Shown one piece after another: positions 24,087 to 36,655 of a stretch of 64,000 bases of DNA. The notes under the pieces are model-generated. The model was not told where the DNA came from. It searched no databases and saw only the letters and a list, made by a program, of their open reading frames with translations. How positions within the stretch are numbered: the stretch's first letter is position 1; each line of letters opens with the position of its first letter. The translations under genes were made by a program, and so were the position numbers. The stretch is from Otatea glauca (taxonomy: Eukaryota; Streptophyta; Magnoliopsida; Poales; Poaceae), in the NCBI GenBank assembly GCA_036346275.1, contig CM070725.1:37510104-37574103 (forward strand). The letters are read 5' to 3'.

Positions 24087-27020
24087 TGTAACATTCCAAA
24101 ATTTGGATTTTAGAATGTTTAAGTTTCAAAATTCACCATTTGCATTTCTTTGAATTAATTTCAGCTTAATAAGAATTTTCTATTTATAAAAGGATTTAAT
24201 TTGGCTAATCTATCCATCAAACATTTGATTTTCAGTTTTTGCTCGGTTCATTACGCTGCAAGGAATTTTTCTGTATTTTTGGAGATTTTTCTGAATTTAT
24301 TTGATATTTATTTGAATTTATTTGCTTTTATTTGAAGTTCTGGAATTTCTTAATTCGGAAAATGTTTTATTTTCGCAAATTCCTTTGGGCCGAATCTCCG
24401 CGGCCTGCTTCTTTTCTCCGCTTCGGTCCGGCCAGCCTTCTCGCCTCGGCTCGCTTGCGCGCATTTGTTAGCCCACCGGCCCCGCCACACGGCCGCCGCG
24501 CGCGCACGCTGCGTGTAGGTCGCGATCGCGCCGCGTCGCTGCGCCGCCCACGGAAACCCTAATCGCGTCAATCCTGCGTCGCCGCCATCTCGGTTTCGAG
24601 TTTTGCGCGCCTCGAGGCTATTTAAGCCGCCACGCACCCACCCGAGGTTCGCCTCTCGCGCCGCACTCCGCCGCCTCAAGCCCCGCGCCGAAGTCGCCTC
24701 CGTCGCGGAGATCTCGCCGCCGGTTGCGCCGCGTGCCGCGTGCTTCTCGCCGCTTTTCTTCGCGCCGGTGAGTATCGCCGCCATTGCGAACACCGCCGAA
24801 CTCCCGCGCCGCTCTCTTCCTTTTTTCCCAAAACCCGAGCCGATCCAGCTCTCTTCCGCGCAGACACGTCGTCTTCCCTTCGCCTCGGCAGTCGTGTCGC
24901 GCCGCTGAAGCCGCTGGCGCCAAGGCCGGCGTCTTGCCGCAGCTCGTCCGATCCGCCTCTAGCCGCCCGATGCGCAGCGTGGACGGCCCAGATCGGTCCG
25001 CGTCGATCCGCCTCCACCGCGTCGGCGTCGCTTCGCTTCAGCGCTGCGCCGCGTCGGTATACTCCTTGGTTGCCTCGTCGCCGCCGCGTCGACCCTCTAG
25101 TCGCCAGCGTGGCCACCACGCCAACGGGTTCGCCACGCCGGTGCATCTCCTCCTCGGACGCACCACCGTGAGCCGTGTCTCTGACGCGTGGGTCCCACGT
25201 GTCAGCGGCAAATCTTTTTCTTTTTATTCTTTTCCAGAAATTCCAAAATTCCAGCCAATCACGTGATGCCACGTGTCAGCTTTCTGAATTTTTCTGATCT
25301 GGAAATCTTCCAGGAGCCCGTTCTCCTTCGTTCGAGCTCCGATTCTAGTGATTCAAATTTCTAAATTCATCTAAATTCAAGATCTATCTTCCAGTACCAT
25401 TCTTTTCAATTTTTGAATTTTATTTGAATTTGTTTTATTTATTTGCCTCGTTTCGCGTGTAGACGACGCAATAAGATCATCGAATCAACAATCGAGGTAG
25501 AACCAAAGAAGAGGCGTGAAGGCAAGTCTTCCTTGAACATATTGATCCCAAATTTTACAAAATGCCTATATTGTTTTAAATTATGCATGCTTACTTTTAT
25601 GCAATGTACTTTAAACATAGTTTTAGAGTATAGTTAAATTCCGCTTTGTTATACCCTCATTGGTATTGATCATGTCGAACCTTTGACACCCTAGATGATA
25701 TATACTAGCTATTTTATTTGGTGATAACCAGAGATTAGCATGGAACAGTAGAATTGCTTAGTCCAAATTAAGCGCTTTGGTATTTGTGCCATTATGGGAA
25801 TCATTTCAATTGTTGTTTATACTTATTTGTGGAATTGCGGCAATTGGTGTTACTGCTGTGATTTAAATGAATTAAAGTGGAAATGGTTTAGACCGGGCGG
25901 ATGGATGTTTGGCGGTGCAGAAGCACGAGACCTTGGTATGTGAATGTTCCGCCTAGTCAATTAAGGACCAAGCGTGTGTTACCATGGACCGAGCACTACC
26001 GTACAACCACAAGTCTATATGGGTACGACTGCTAAATAATTTGTGCGTCTCATTATTAGCTTCGCCATTGGAGAGTGCCGATGTTGGCAGCGCAAGAGGG
26101 GCTTCAGATCTTGGCGCCTAGAACCCTAACAATGTGAAACCTTAGCGGCGAGGTTAATAGTGGGGTTGTGCATTGTAAAGGCCTTGTCATGATCTCTCTG
26201 CCGACACACCAAAGGAAGTGTGTTAATTGCATGGCAACAAGAGTCGATCATGTCTTGTGGGTAAAGTGTACACACTCTGCAGAGTTAAAACTACTTAAGT
26301 AGCCGTGTCTACGGCCAAGGGCAAAGCGAGGTACGCTTGCACATTGTAGATTTTATGGTTTTGTTTTAAAGGAAAATGATGGTTTGGGAATCCGAGAGCA
26401 GATGGAACTCTCGGGTTATGGTTTGGCGGATGGAGCCACAGTAGATGGAACTCGCTTTAATTGTCATATCAAATTCAATTACTATGCTTTTACATTTTGT
26501 TCAAATGATGCTTTATGAAATTACTATTGGTATTTACAGATAAACTTTGCTTTATGCTAAAAGAGCCATATTATGCCTTCAATTGTTTAGCCTTGCATAT
26601 AGTTATCATGCATCATGTTTCCAAGACTTATGAGTACATTTTGTGCTCACCCTTGCAACATCCCCAACTTTCCACGTAAGAGTGTGCGTGTGAAGTCGAC
26701 TACGATTTCTACGCTTGTGGTTATGATGAAGGCGACCGGAATGCTAGGACGCGAACCCGATCGATTGCCCGTTGGGCAAATGGATGGGCTTACTTACTTT
26801 GCTTTTGTTAATTCGCTTCACTGTTTCTTATTGAACTCTAGCTATGATGCTTCTTATTTGTAATAATTGGCCATAAGGCTAATACTCTTTTGCTTAATGA
26901 ATATTATTTGATTCGTGATATGGATGTGTTGTCATCACTGTTTCACTGTGTGTGCTAGCTTTTCCTGGACTAGCACAGGTTATACACAGAGGGTTCGGAT
27001 TTGGAAATCCGGTCCCGACA
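24087..27020 (+). repeat. 5' LTR of the gypsy element
   Basis: 2934 bp, starting TGTAACATTCCAAAATTTGG and ending GGTCCCGACA. The central part (about 24380-25250) is very GC-rich and creates long but meaningless ORFs on both strands. Compared with the 3' LTR, AT-rich flanks match almost base for base while the GC-rich core differs by numerous indels. Confidence 0.95.
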
Positions 27021-27024
27021 GAGG

Positions 27025-27037
27025 TGGTATCAGAGCC
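27025..27037 (+). other. Primer-binding site (initiator tRNA-Met)
   Basis: TGGTATCAGAGCC begins four bases after the 5' LTR end. This is the usual plant retrotransposon site complementary to the 3' end of initiator methionine tRNA, where minus-strand DNA synthesis starts. Confidence 0.9.
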
Positions 27038-27552
27038 ATATCGACTGTAGGTCGCAACCCTAGTTAGTCTGGTCTTCTTAGCAAGAACTTCAAAATTATT
27101 TTCTAAATCAAACCAACGAATTAATGTGAATAGATTATCTCATCTCATCTTATTCTTAGGTTCTTACTCCTTTCCTTTGCTAAAATATTATTTTAAAATT
27201 TTAATTTGATCTTATCTCTTGGAACTTCTTAAAGCCTCGAGTTTTCTGCAAGAATCCAGATCAAGGAAGCGAAAGATCAAGCCGTCAAAGGGTATATCCG
27301 AGAAGACTACCATATAAGATAGGTTTTTAGTGCTCTAGGTCATCCCTTTTAGTGTAGCAACGTATAGTTCGAGTGTTTCAAGATTTTTGTCGCTTGTTTG
27401 TGGGGTGTGTTGTACACTTGCGCTAGCATTGTGTTGCACCATCTTTCTTTTGGAGTGTTAGTTTGTTTGGTCTTGAATGGCTACCTCCTAGCCTTCTCAC
27501 CTTTTGCTCTTCCCTCTCATCTATTGCTAACCGTTCCTGGCCGTTGCTTCAG

Positions 27553-28690
27553 ATGGAAGGTCAAGGAAGAGGTCGTGGAGCTGGTCGTAGAGGAGGTCGT
27601 GTTGGAGGTCGTGGTCGTGGTCGTGGTCAGGCAGAGCCACAAGAGCAGCAGGATGTTCAAGATCAGCAAGAGCAGCAAGTGCCACCACCGCGCCGCCCAA
27701 CCCCCAATTGCAGATATCCAGCAGATGATGGCAATGCAGCTTCAGTTGTTGCAAGCCCTTGCTCAGAATATAGTAAACAATCCGCAGCCAGCACCAGCCG
27801 CAGCACCAGTGATGCCACCCCAATCAAAGCTTGGAGAGTTTATGAGAACTAGACCGCCTACCTTCACGGGAGCAGGTGAACCCTTGGAGGCAGATGACTG
27901 GTTGAGAGATGTAGAGAAAAAGCTCCAGTTAGCGCAGTGTGATGACCGTGAAAAGGTTCTCTATGCGAGTCATCAATTAAAAGGAGTAGCAGCTACTTGG
28001 TGGGATAATTTCTGTGCTGCCCATCAGAATGCTCAAGCTATAACTTGGGAGGAATTCTCTGAAGCCTTCCGTACTGCTCATGTGCCTGCGGGCATAATTG
28101 AAATGAAGAAAAGAGAATTTCGCAAGCTGCATCAGGGAAACCAGAGTGTTTCTGAGTATCTTAACCGGTTTACCCAATTGTCGAGGTATGCACCAGAAGA
28201 TGTGGCAACTGAAAGTGCCAAGATCCGAGGTTCATGGAGGACTTGACCACGATATCAAGGTGCAGCTAGTTGCTTTGGATTTTCCGAATTTTCAAAGATA
28301 TGGTGAACAAGGCACTAGTGCAAGAGGATGCTCAACGCCAACGAGAGTCCCGCAAGAGAAGAATGGCATTTCGTGCTCAAGATGGAGCGAGTGGTTCTCG
28401 CCGCCGCTTTCGACCTCGCAAGCCAACAGAACACTGCTCAAGGAGCACCCGCATCTAATTCCGACCGCGCCAATCGCCAAGGACAGCGAGAACAACGCCG
28501 ATGGTCAACAGCAGAAAGGGAATTCAAATGTGCAGGATTCAAGTTTCCACCGTCACCGATGGGACATTATGCCAAGAATTGTCCTCGAAGCGCCGCAAGT
28601 GACCCCAAAGGCCGCTCAACTTGGGATCCACCGCCAGAGCTCCTACGCAAGGACAAGGTCGTGGAACGCCCAGACGCCTGAGCTCCGCAA
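27553..28690 (+). pseudogene. gag of the gypsy element, frameshifted
   Basis: Starts with an ATG at 27553 and a Gly/Arg-rich N-terminus (MEGQGRGRGAGRRGG) followed by a Gln-rich stretch. After a frame change comes the retrotransposon gag core: RPPTFTGAGEPLEADDWLRD, KVLYASHQLKGVAATWWDNF and ITWEEFSEAF, KKREFRKLHQGNQSVSEYL (about 27850-28200). The zinc knuckle near 28530-28580 is damaged: a Cys and HYAKNCP are visible but the spacing is spoiled. Gag forms the particle that packages element RNA; this copy cannot make an intact protein as written. Confidence 0.85.
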
Positions 28691-29087
28691 CCTTCTCGAA
28701 GAGGACGGTCAACCATGTGACCGCCAAGAAGCTCGGGAGGCATCAAATGTGGTTTTGGGTAAGTTCCTTGTTAACTCAATACCTGCCTCAGCATTATTTG
28801 ATTCTGGAGCATCCCATTCTTTTATATCGAAGAGTTTTGTTGAACAATTTGGTTGGGAAACCTTTACTCTTAAGAGCCCTATGATAGTTCAATCACCGGG
28901 AAAAGAATTGAGAACTAGTTCAGTATGCCCAAGTGCAACCATAAAAATCAATGGGGTAGAATTCCTAGCGAATCTTATCATCTTGGATTCTAAAGGAATA
29001 GATGTCATCCTAGGGATGGATTGGTTAACCAAAGATAAAGGTCAAATAGATTGTGCCAAGAGAGCCATCACCCTTACCAATTCGTAA
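28691..29087 (+). pseudogene. Aspartic protease domain of the gypsy element
   Basis: An open stretch with VVLGKFLVNSIPASALFDSG, where DSGASHSFIS (Asp codon at 28800) is the catalytic signature of retroviral-type aspartic protease, then the conserved end GIDVILGMDWL. It would cut the Gag-Pol precursor. It is open through a stop at 29085-29087 but separated from gag and RT by frame changes. Confidence 0.85.
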
Positions 29088-30648
29088 GGCATTCGAGTGG
29101 AATATATGCTCGATGAGTCCGCAAGTAAGAAGTGCGCTTTGAATAGTTTGAAGGAATCAACTTTGGGAAGTGTGCCTGTGGTGCAAGAATATCCGGATGT
29201 ATTTCCCAAGATTTGCGGTATGCCGCTCGATCGAGATGTAGAGTTCGTCATAGAGCTAGTCCTGATACGGCTCCAATTTCAAGAGACCCTACCGCATGCC
29301 ACCAATGAACTCGCGAGATGAAGAAACAGATTGAGGAATTGCAAGAAAAAGGATACGTTCGTCCAAGTTCGTCACCTTGGGGAGCGCCATTCTTTTGTAA
29401 AGAAGAAGGATAATAGTTTGCGCCAGCGTGGATTATAGAGCCTCAATGAAGTCACAATCAAGAACAAGTACCGCTGCCTGTGATTGATGACTTGTTTGAT
29501 CGCTTGAAAGGAGCATGTATTTTCTCCAAGATCGATCTTCGATCCGGATACCATCGATTGAAAATAAGGTCACAAGATATTCAAGACGACTTTTGCTACC
29601 CGATATGGATTATATGAGTTCACGCTATGTCATTTGGTCTGACCAATGCACCAGCTTATTTTATGAACTTGATGAATAAAGTGTTTATGGAATACCTAGA
29701 CAAGTTTGTGGTGGTATTCATAGATGATATCCTGATCTATTCTAAAGATGAAGTAGAACATGAAGGTCATTTGAGGATGGTGTTAGAAAAGCTCAGAGAT
29801 CATCAGCTGTATGCTAAGTTCAGTAAGTGTGAGTTTTGGTTAAAAGAAGTCGCTTTCTTAGGTCATATAATTTCTGCTGGAGGTGTCTCAGTAGACCCTG
29901 AAAAAGTGAAAGGTGTACTTGATTGGAGGCAACCCAAGTCAGTGCCTGATATCAGAAGTTTTCTTGGTTTAGCGGGTTACTACCGAAGATTCATAGAAGG
30001 ATTTTCAAGGATCGCAAGACCGCTTACCCAGTTGCTAAAGAAGGAAAAGAAGTTTGAATGGTCTGAAGCTTGTGAGCAAAGTTTCCAAGAATTAAAGAAA
30101 AGACTGACCTCACCCAGTGCTCATTTTACCGGATATTCAGAAGAACTTTGAGATTTTCAGGATGCTTCAAGACAGGTCTTGGATGTGTTTTGATGCAAGA
30201 AGGCAAAGTAGTTGCATATGCCTCACGGCAATTGCGACCACATGAGGAAAACTATCCAACCCATGACTTGAAATGGTCTGCGATTGTGCATGCACTAAAG
30301 TTGTGGAGGCATTATCTCATCGGGAATCGTTGTGAGATTTTTACAGATCATAAGAGTTTGAAGTATATCTTCACTCAAGCAGACCTCAACCTAAGGCAAA
30401 GAAGATGGTTGGAGTTAATTAAGGATTATGATGTGGGAATACATTATCATCCTGGCAAGGCTAATGTAGTTGCCGATGCCTTAAGCCGGAAGAGCTATTG
30501 CAATAATATGATGATTCAAGAAGGTCAACCTGCTCTTCACGAGGAGTTTCAGCGTTTGAATTTGGAATTAGTGGATGAGGGTTTCGTCGCTGCATTAGAA
30601 ATTCAACCAACCTTGACGGATCGGATCAAAAGATGCAAAAGTCGATAA
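29088..30648 (+). pseudogene. Reverse transcriptase and RNase H of the gypsy element, frameshifted
   Basis: The region before 29627 is broken over several frames (fragments VQEYPDVFP, PLDRDVEFVIE, FSKIDLRSGYH-like). From 29627 one frame reads MSFGLTNAPAYFMNLMNKVF, the catalytic VVFIDDILIYS, the thumb motif FLGLAGYYRRFIEGFSRIA, then after one frame change the RNase H: VVAYASRQLRPHEENYP, IFTDHKSLKYIFTQ, LNLRQRRWLELIKDYD and ANVVADALSRK. These are the textbook motifs of Ty3/gypsy RT-RH. Confidence 0.92.
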
Positions 30649-30706
30649 AGAAGTCGCTAAGATCAAGGATAGAATCAAGGAAGGTAAAGCCCGTGATTTT
30701 TCGAGG

Positions 30707-32007
30707 ATGAAGAAGGAACTATTTGGCTTGGAAAAGTATTTATGTGCCGAATCAAAAGAGATCAAGCAGTTGATATTAAAAGAGGCGCATGAGTCACAGA
30801 CTCAATTCATCCGTAATACTAAGATGTATCAAGACCTTCGTGGTATATATTGGTGGCCAAGGATGAGAAAGGAAATCGCAGAGTATATAGCTATGTGTGA
30901 TGTATGCCAATGAGTTAAAGTGAACATCAAAGACTCGCAGGATTGCTACACCGTTAAAAGTGCCCGAATGGAAGTGGGAAGAAATTGGAATGGATTTCAT
31001 TACAGACTTCCGAGAACCGTGTCAGTTATGATTCAATATGGGTTGTAGTGGATCGATTGACAAAAGTTGCTCATTTCATTCTGTGAGAACAACTTACTGT
31101 GGAGATCAACTTGCGAGTTGTATATGTCAAGAATCGTGTGTTTGCATGGTGTGCCAAAGAGAATTGTATCGATCGAGGCACTCAATTTACTTCAAGATTA
31201 CGCAAAAGTTGCAAGAAGCGTTGGGTACCAACTCAATTTCAAAGACACCTTATCATCCTCGAATGATGGACAAACCGGCGAGTAAACCAAATCCTTGAAG
31301 ATATGTTAAGGTCTTGTGCCTTGTCCAATGCGGCAAGTTGGGATCAAAGTTTACCTTATGCGAATTCTCATATAACAATAGTTATCAAGCAAGTTTGCGA
31401 TGTCGCCATTTGAAGCCTTGTATGGAAGAAAGTGCGTAACACCTCTTTGTTGGAATGAAACAGAGATCGCCAAGTCTTTGGTCCCGATATGTTGCAAAAG
31501 GTCAAGAACAAGTAAAATGATTCAAGAAAGATTGAGAACAAAGCAGCCTAGGCGGAAGAGCTACGCTGATAATCGTCGGAGAGAGTTAACCTTTGCTCTG
31601 GTGACTATGTGTACTTGAAAGTCTCACCGCTCGAGGATTGCGCGATTTCAAGTTCGTGGAAAGTTAGCACCAAGATTCATTGGACCGCTCCCAATCCTAG
31701 CCGGTGGCCAAGTGGCTTATCGCTTGAGCCGCCACCGCAGCTTATCAAATGTGCACAATGTGTTCCATGTGTCACACCAAGAAGTGTCTCGAGTTCCGAA
31801 GAGCAAATGCAGATTGAGAATGTTGAGCTACAGGATGATCTTACCTACCCAGAGTATCCGATCAGAATTTTGGATGAGGCAGAGCGCAGAACAAGAAACA
31901 GGACAATCAAGTTTTGCAAAGTCCAGTGGAGCAACCATTCTGAAAAGGAAGCAACTTGGGAGCGAGAAAAAGATCTTAGAGAAGAGTACCCCAACCTCTT
32001 TCCCTAG
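30707..32007 (+). pseudogene. Integrase and C-terminal chromodomain of the gypsy element, frameshifted
   Basis: Begins with the zinc-binding region (MYQDLRGIYWWPRMRKEIAE, AMCDVCQ; the second His of the HHCC set is not seen). The catalytic core follows in pieces (WVVVDRLTKVAHF-like text near 31040-31080, DRGTQFTSR-like near 31170). The tail holds YALRPQ-like and SPFEALYGRKC, then a chromodomain near 31845-32000: PEYPIRILDEAERRTRNRTI and WSNHSEKEATWERE. Stop TAG at 32005-32007. Chromodomains are thought to steer integration to particular chromatin. Several indels disrupt the frame. Confidence 0.88.
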
Positions 32008-32039
32008 TCTGTCCAAATCTCGGGGTCGAGATTTCTTTT

Positions 32040-32052
32040 AAGGAGGGGAGGT
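32040..32052 (+). other. Polypurine tract of the gypsy element
   Basis: AAGGAGGGGAGGT directly before the 3' LTR start at 32054; it primes plus-strand DNA synthesis in LTR elements. Confidence 0.85.
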
Positions 32053-32053
32053 T

Positions 32054-35002
32054 TGTAACATTCCAAAATTTGGATTTTAGAATGTTTAAGTTTCAAAATT
32101 CACCATTTGCATTTCTTTGAATTAATTTCAGCTTAATAAGAATTTTCTATTTATAAAAGGATTTAATTTGGCTAATCTATCCATCAAACATTTGATTTTC
32201 AGTTTTTGCTCGGTTCATTACGCTGCAAGGAATTTTTCGTATTTTTGGAGATTTTTCTGAATTTATTTGATATTTATTTGAATTTATTTGCTTTTATTTG
32301 AAGTTCGAATTTCTTAATTCGAAAATGTTTTATTTTCGCAATTCCTTTTGGGCCGAATCTCCGCGCCCGTTTCCTTTTCGCTTCGCTCGGTCCAGACCTT
32401 CTCGCCTCGGCTCGCTCGCCCTTGCGCACCTCAACAATTTCATCACCGCCACGGCCGCCGATGCGCGCCACGCGTGTAATGCGTCGCGCGATCGCGCGTC
32501 GCTGCCGCCGCCCGCCGCCGAAACCCTAACGCGTCAATCCGCGTCGCGCCATCTCGGTTTCCGAGTTTTGCGCGCCTCCGAGGCTATTTAAGCCGCCACG
32601 TGCCCCCTCCGAGGTTCGCCTCCTCGCGCCGCACCCGCCGCCTCAAGCCCCGCCGCCGAAGTCGCCTCCGTCGCGAGATCTCGCTCGCCGGTTGCGCCGC
32701 CGTGCCGCGTGCTTCTCGCGCTTTCTTCGTGCCGGTGAGTCTCGCGCCATTGCGGGCACCGCCGAACTCCCCGCCGCCTCTTCCTTTTTCCCTAAAACCC
32801 GAGCCGATCCAGCTCTCTTCCGCGCGATTCGCGTCGTCTTCCCGCCTCCGGCGTGTCGTCGGCCGCCAAGCCGCTTTCGCCGCCTCGCGGCGGCCGTCTG
32901 CCGCGCGGCCGTCCGATCCGCCACCGCCGCCGATCGCGCCGCGTGGACGGCCCAGATCGGTCCGCGTCGATCCGCCTCCACCGCGTCGGCGTCGCCTCGG
33001 TTCCAGCGCTGCGCCGCGTCCGCCGCCTCATTGGTCGCCTCGTCGGCGCCGCGTCGTCCCTAGTCGCCGCGTGGCCACCACGCCAACGGGTTCGCCACGT
33101 CGGTGCATCTTCTCCTCGGTGGACGCATCCACCGCGTGGCCGTGTCTCGACGCGTGGGTCCCACGTGTCAGCGGCAAATCTTTTCCTTTTTATTCTTTTC
33201 CAGAAATTCCAAAATTCCAGCCAATCACGTGATGCCACGTGTCAGCTTTCTGAATTTTTTCGATTTTCTCGATCCGAAATCTTCCAGAGCCCGCTCTCCT
33301 TCGCTCGAGCTCGATTCCAGTGATTCAAATTTCTAAATTCATCTAAATTCAAGATCTATCTTCCAGTACCATTATTTTCAATTTTTGAATTTTATTTGAA
33401 ATTGTTTTATTTATTTGCCTCGTTTCGCGTGTAGACGACGCAGTCGAAGATCAGTCGAATCAACAATCAGAGGTAGAACCAGCAAGAGGCAGCGAAGGCA
33501 AGTCTTCCTTGAACATATTGATCCCAAATTTTACAAAATGCCTATATTGTTTTAAATTATGCATGCTTACTTTTATGCAATGTACTTTAAACATAGTTTT
33601 AGAGTATAGTTAAATTCCAGTTTGTTATACCCTCATTGGTATTGATCATGTCGAACCTTTGACACCCTAGATGATATATACTAGCTATTTTATTTGGTGA
33701 TAACCAGTAGATTAGCATGGAACGGTAGAATTGCTTAGTCCAGCTTAAGCGTTTCGGTATTGTGCCATTATGGGAATCATTTCAATTGTTGTTTATACTT
33801 ATTTGTGGAATTGCGGCAATTGGTGTTACTGCTGTGATTTAAATGAATTAAAGTGGAAATGGTTTAGACCGGGGCGGATGGATGTTTGGCGGGTGCAGAA
33901 AGCACGAGACCTTGGTATGTGAATGTTCCGCCCTAGTCAATTAAGGACCGAAGCGTGTGTTACCATGGACCGAGCACTACCGTACAACCACAAGTCTATA
34001 TGGGTACGACTGCTAAATAATTTGTGCGTCTCATTATTAGCTTCACATTGGAGAGTGCCGATGTTGGCAGCGCAAGAGGGGCTTCAGATCGGGCGCCTAG
34101 AACCCTAACAATGTGAAACCTTAGCGGGCGAGGTTAATAGTGGGGTTGTGCATTGTAAAGGCCTTGTCATGATCTCTCCGCCGACACACCAAAGGAAGTG
34201 TGTTAATTGCATGGCAACAAGAGTCGATCATGTCTTGTGGGTAAAGTGTACACACTGCAGAGTTAAAACTACTTAAGTAGCCGTGCCCACGGTCAAGGGC
34301 AAAGCGAGGTACGCTTGCACATTGTAGATTTTATGGTTTTGTTTTAAAGGAAAATGATGGTTTGGGAATCCGAGAGCGGATGGAACTCTCGGGTTATGGT
34401 TTGGCGGATGGAGCCACTCGGTAGATGGAACTCGCTTTAATTGTCATATCAAATTCAATTACTATGCTTTTACATTTTGTTCAAATGATGCTTTATGAAA
34501 TTACTATTAGTATTTACAGATAAACTTTGCTTTATGCTAAAAGAGCCATATTATGCCTTCAATTGTTTAGCCTTGCATATAGTTATCATGCATCATGTTT
34601 CCAAGACTTATGGAGTACATTTTGTGCTCACCCTTGCAACATCCCCAACTTTCCACGTAAGAGTGTGCGTGTCGGTCGACTACGATTTCTACGCTTGTGG
34701 TTATGATGAAGGCGACCGGAATGCTAGGACGCGAACCCCGCTTGATTGCCTGTTGGGCAAATGGATGGGCTTACTTACTTTGCTTTTGTTAATTCGTTTC
34801 CGCTGTTTCTTATTAAACTCTAGCTATGATGCTTCTTATTTGTAATAATTGGCCATAAGGCTAATACTCTTTTGCTTAATGAATATTATTTGATTCGTGA
34901 TATGGATGTGTTGTCATTACTGTTTCACTGTGTGTGCTAGCTTTTCCTGGACTAGCACAGGTTATACACAGAGGGTTCGGATTTGGAAATCCGATCCCGA
35001 CA
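32054..35002 (+). repeat. 3' LTR of the gypsy element
   Basis: 2949 bp, from TGTAACATTCC to GATCCCGACA, paired with the LTR at 24087-27020 and followed by the TTTCT duplication. The long frames at 32600-33232 on both strands are products of its GC-rich core, not genes. Confidence 0.95.
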
Positions 35003-36655
35003 TTTCTGAACACCCATTTTGTACCAATAACATTGTGATCCTTTGGGCGATTTGTTAAGCTCCAGACTTTGTTTCTTTCAAAATTGTTAAGTTCCTCTTC
35101 CATAGCAATTATCCAATCAACATCTTCTAGTGTTTCTTCCACTATTTTAGGTTCAATACACGAGACAAAAGAGTAATGTTCACAAAAAGAAGCTTGCCTA
35201 GAACGAGTTTGAACACCCTTACTGAATTCACCAATGATTTGGTCTGAGGGATGATCCTTAGCAATGTTATGATGGCTTTTGATGAAAACTGGACAATCTT
35301 GTTCTTTTTCTTCTTCTACTTCATCTTGAGTTCCAACATGAGGCACCATTGATTGAGTGGGAAGTTCATCCTTGTCTTCCTTTGGTCGAATATCACCCAC
35401 TTCCATCTTCTTCATTGCTTGTGCCAAGCCATCATCTCCTACATCATCTAAATTCTCATGCTCACCTTGTCCAGTAGCATTATTAAAGACCCTATTTGCT
35501 TTGGACTTAGAGGAATATCCTAGCATGAAGCCAGTGTCACATCTAGTTTGAAATTTTCCCAAATGAGTTCTCTTTTTATAGATATAGACTTTGCAACCAA
35601 ACACACGAAAATATGATACATTTGGTCTTCTTCCTACCAATAGTTCATAAGGAGTTTTCTTAAGTAATCTATGAAGATAAAGTCTATTTATAGCATGACA
35701 AGCAGTATTCATAGCTTCAGCCCAAAAAGCATCAGAGGTTTCATATTCATCTAGCATAGATCTAGCCATTTCAATCAAGGTTCGATTTTTCCTTTCAACA
35801 ACACCATTTTGCTGAGGAGTATATGTAGCTGAGAGTTCATGTTTAATTCCTAATTCATCACAGTATTCAATGATATTTGTGTTAACAAACTCAGATCCAT
35901 TGTCACTTCTTATTTTCTTGATGGGACAATCAAATTCATTTTGAGCCCTTTTAGCAAAAGTTTTGAAGATTTTTCCAACTTCACCTTTATTTGGCAAAAA
36001 GACTACCCAAGTGAATCTGGAAAAATCATCAACAATTACCAAACAATATGAGTTACCACCAATGCTAGCATATGAGGTGGGACCAAACACATCCATATGC
36101 AAAAGCTCAAGTGGTCTAGTGGTGGACATGATACTTTTAATTGGGTGAGAATTAGCTACTTGTTTGCTCCTTGACAAGCGCTACATAGCTTATTCTTTTC
36201 AAATTTGACATCTTTCAACCCCACCACTAGCTCATTTTTAAAAGCTTCTTCAGATTAGACATACCTACATGCCCAAGACGCCTATGCCAAAGCCATCCAA
36301 GGAAACTTTAGCTAATGAGACATGTTGAGATACATGAGGAGTTAGATTTGAAATCTACCAAATAGAGATTTTGAAATCTGAAACCTTTGAATATAAGCTT
36401 TTCTTGTTTATCAAATACAGTTACCCTATCAAAAGCGAATTTACAATGGAATCCAAGATCACACAATTGAGCAACAGATAATAGATTGAAGTTTAAGGAA
36501 TCAACGAGAAGAACATTGTCAATAGAGTGATCATTTGATATGGCAATCTTACCAAGACCTTTTACCTTTCTTTTGATGTTGTCTCTAAAGGTAATTTTGT
36601 GACTTGGATCACTTTCTCCTTCAATTGAGGTGAACATTCTTGAGGTACCGGTCAT
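35003..36655 (-). pseudogene. Copia protease remnant, GAG-pre-integrase and integrase, cut by the gypsy insertion
   Basis: On the - strand from 36655: the start of the domain after the protease (MTGTSRMFTSIEGE), preceded by an active site read as D-S-S instead of D-S-G and a stop, so the protease is dead. GAG-pre-integrase follows (WHRRLGHVGM-like and CSACQG, near 36180-36300). Then an open integrase frame at 36177 with LLHMDVFGPTSYASIGGNSY, RSDNGSEFVN and YTPQQNGVVERKNRT, giving the D, D and E of the catalytic triad, and later YELLVGRRPNVSYFRVFGC. It ends at GTKWVFRN, where the gypsy element was inserted, and the RT resumes at 24086. Confidence 0.92.

Larger units (their letters stand above)
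24087..35002 (+). mobile_element. Complete Ty3/gypsy chromovirus with 2.9-kb LTRs (Tekay-like)
   Basis: Full element of 10,916 bp: LTR 24087-27020, primer-binding site, gag, protease, RT, RNase H, integrase, chromodomain, polypurine tract, LTR 32054-35002. It is flanked by the perfect duplication TTTCT at 24082-24086 and 35003-35007. The pol order (RT-RH before INT) places it in Ty3/gypsy; the C-terminal chromodomain and long LTRs fit the Tekay/Del group. LTR flanks are nearly identical between copies, suggesting a fairly recent insertion, yet gag and pol are broken by many small indels. It lies in the opposite orientation to the copia element it interrupts. Confidence 0.95.

Noticed and set aside
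24603..25272. Long overlapping ORFs on both strands (up to 198 aa)
   Set aside because: They lie in the GC-rich core of the gypsy 5' LTR, are mirrored in the 3' LTR at 32600-33238, are Arg/Ala/Ser/Pro-rich on every frame and carry no domain.
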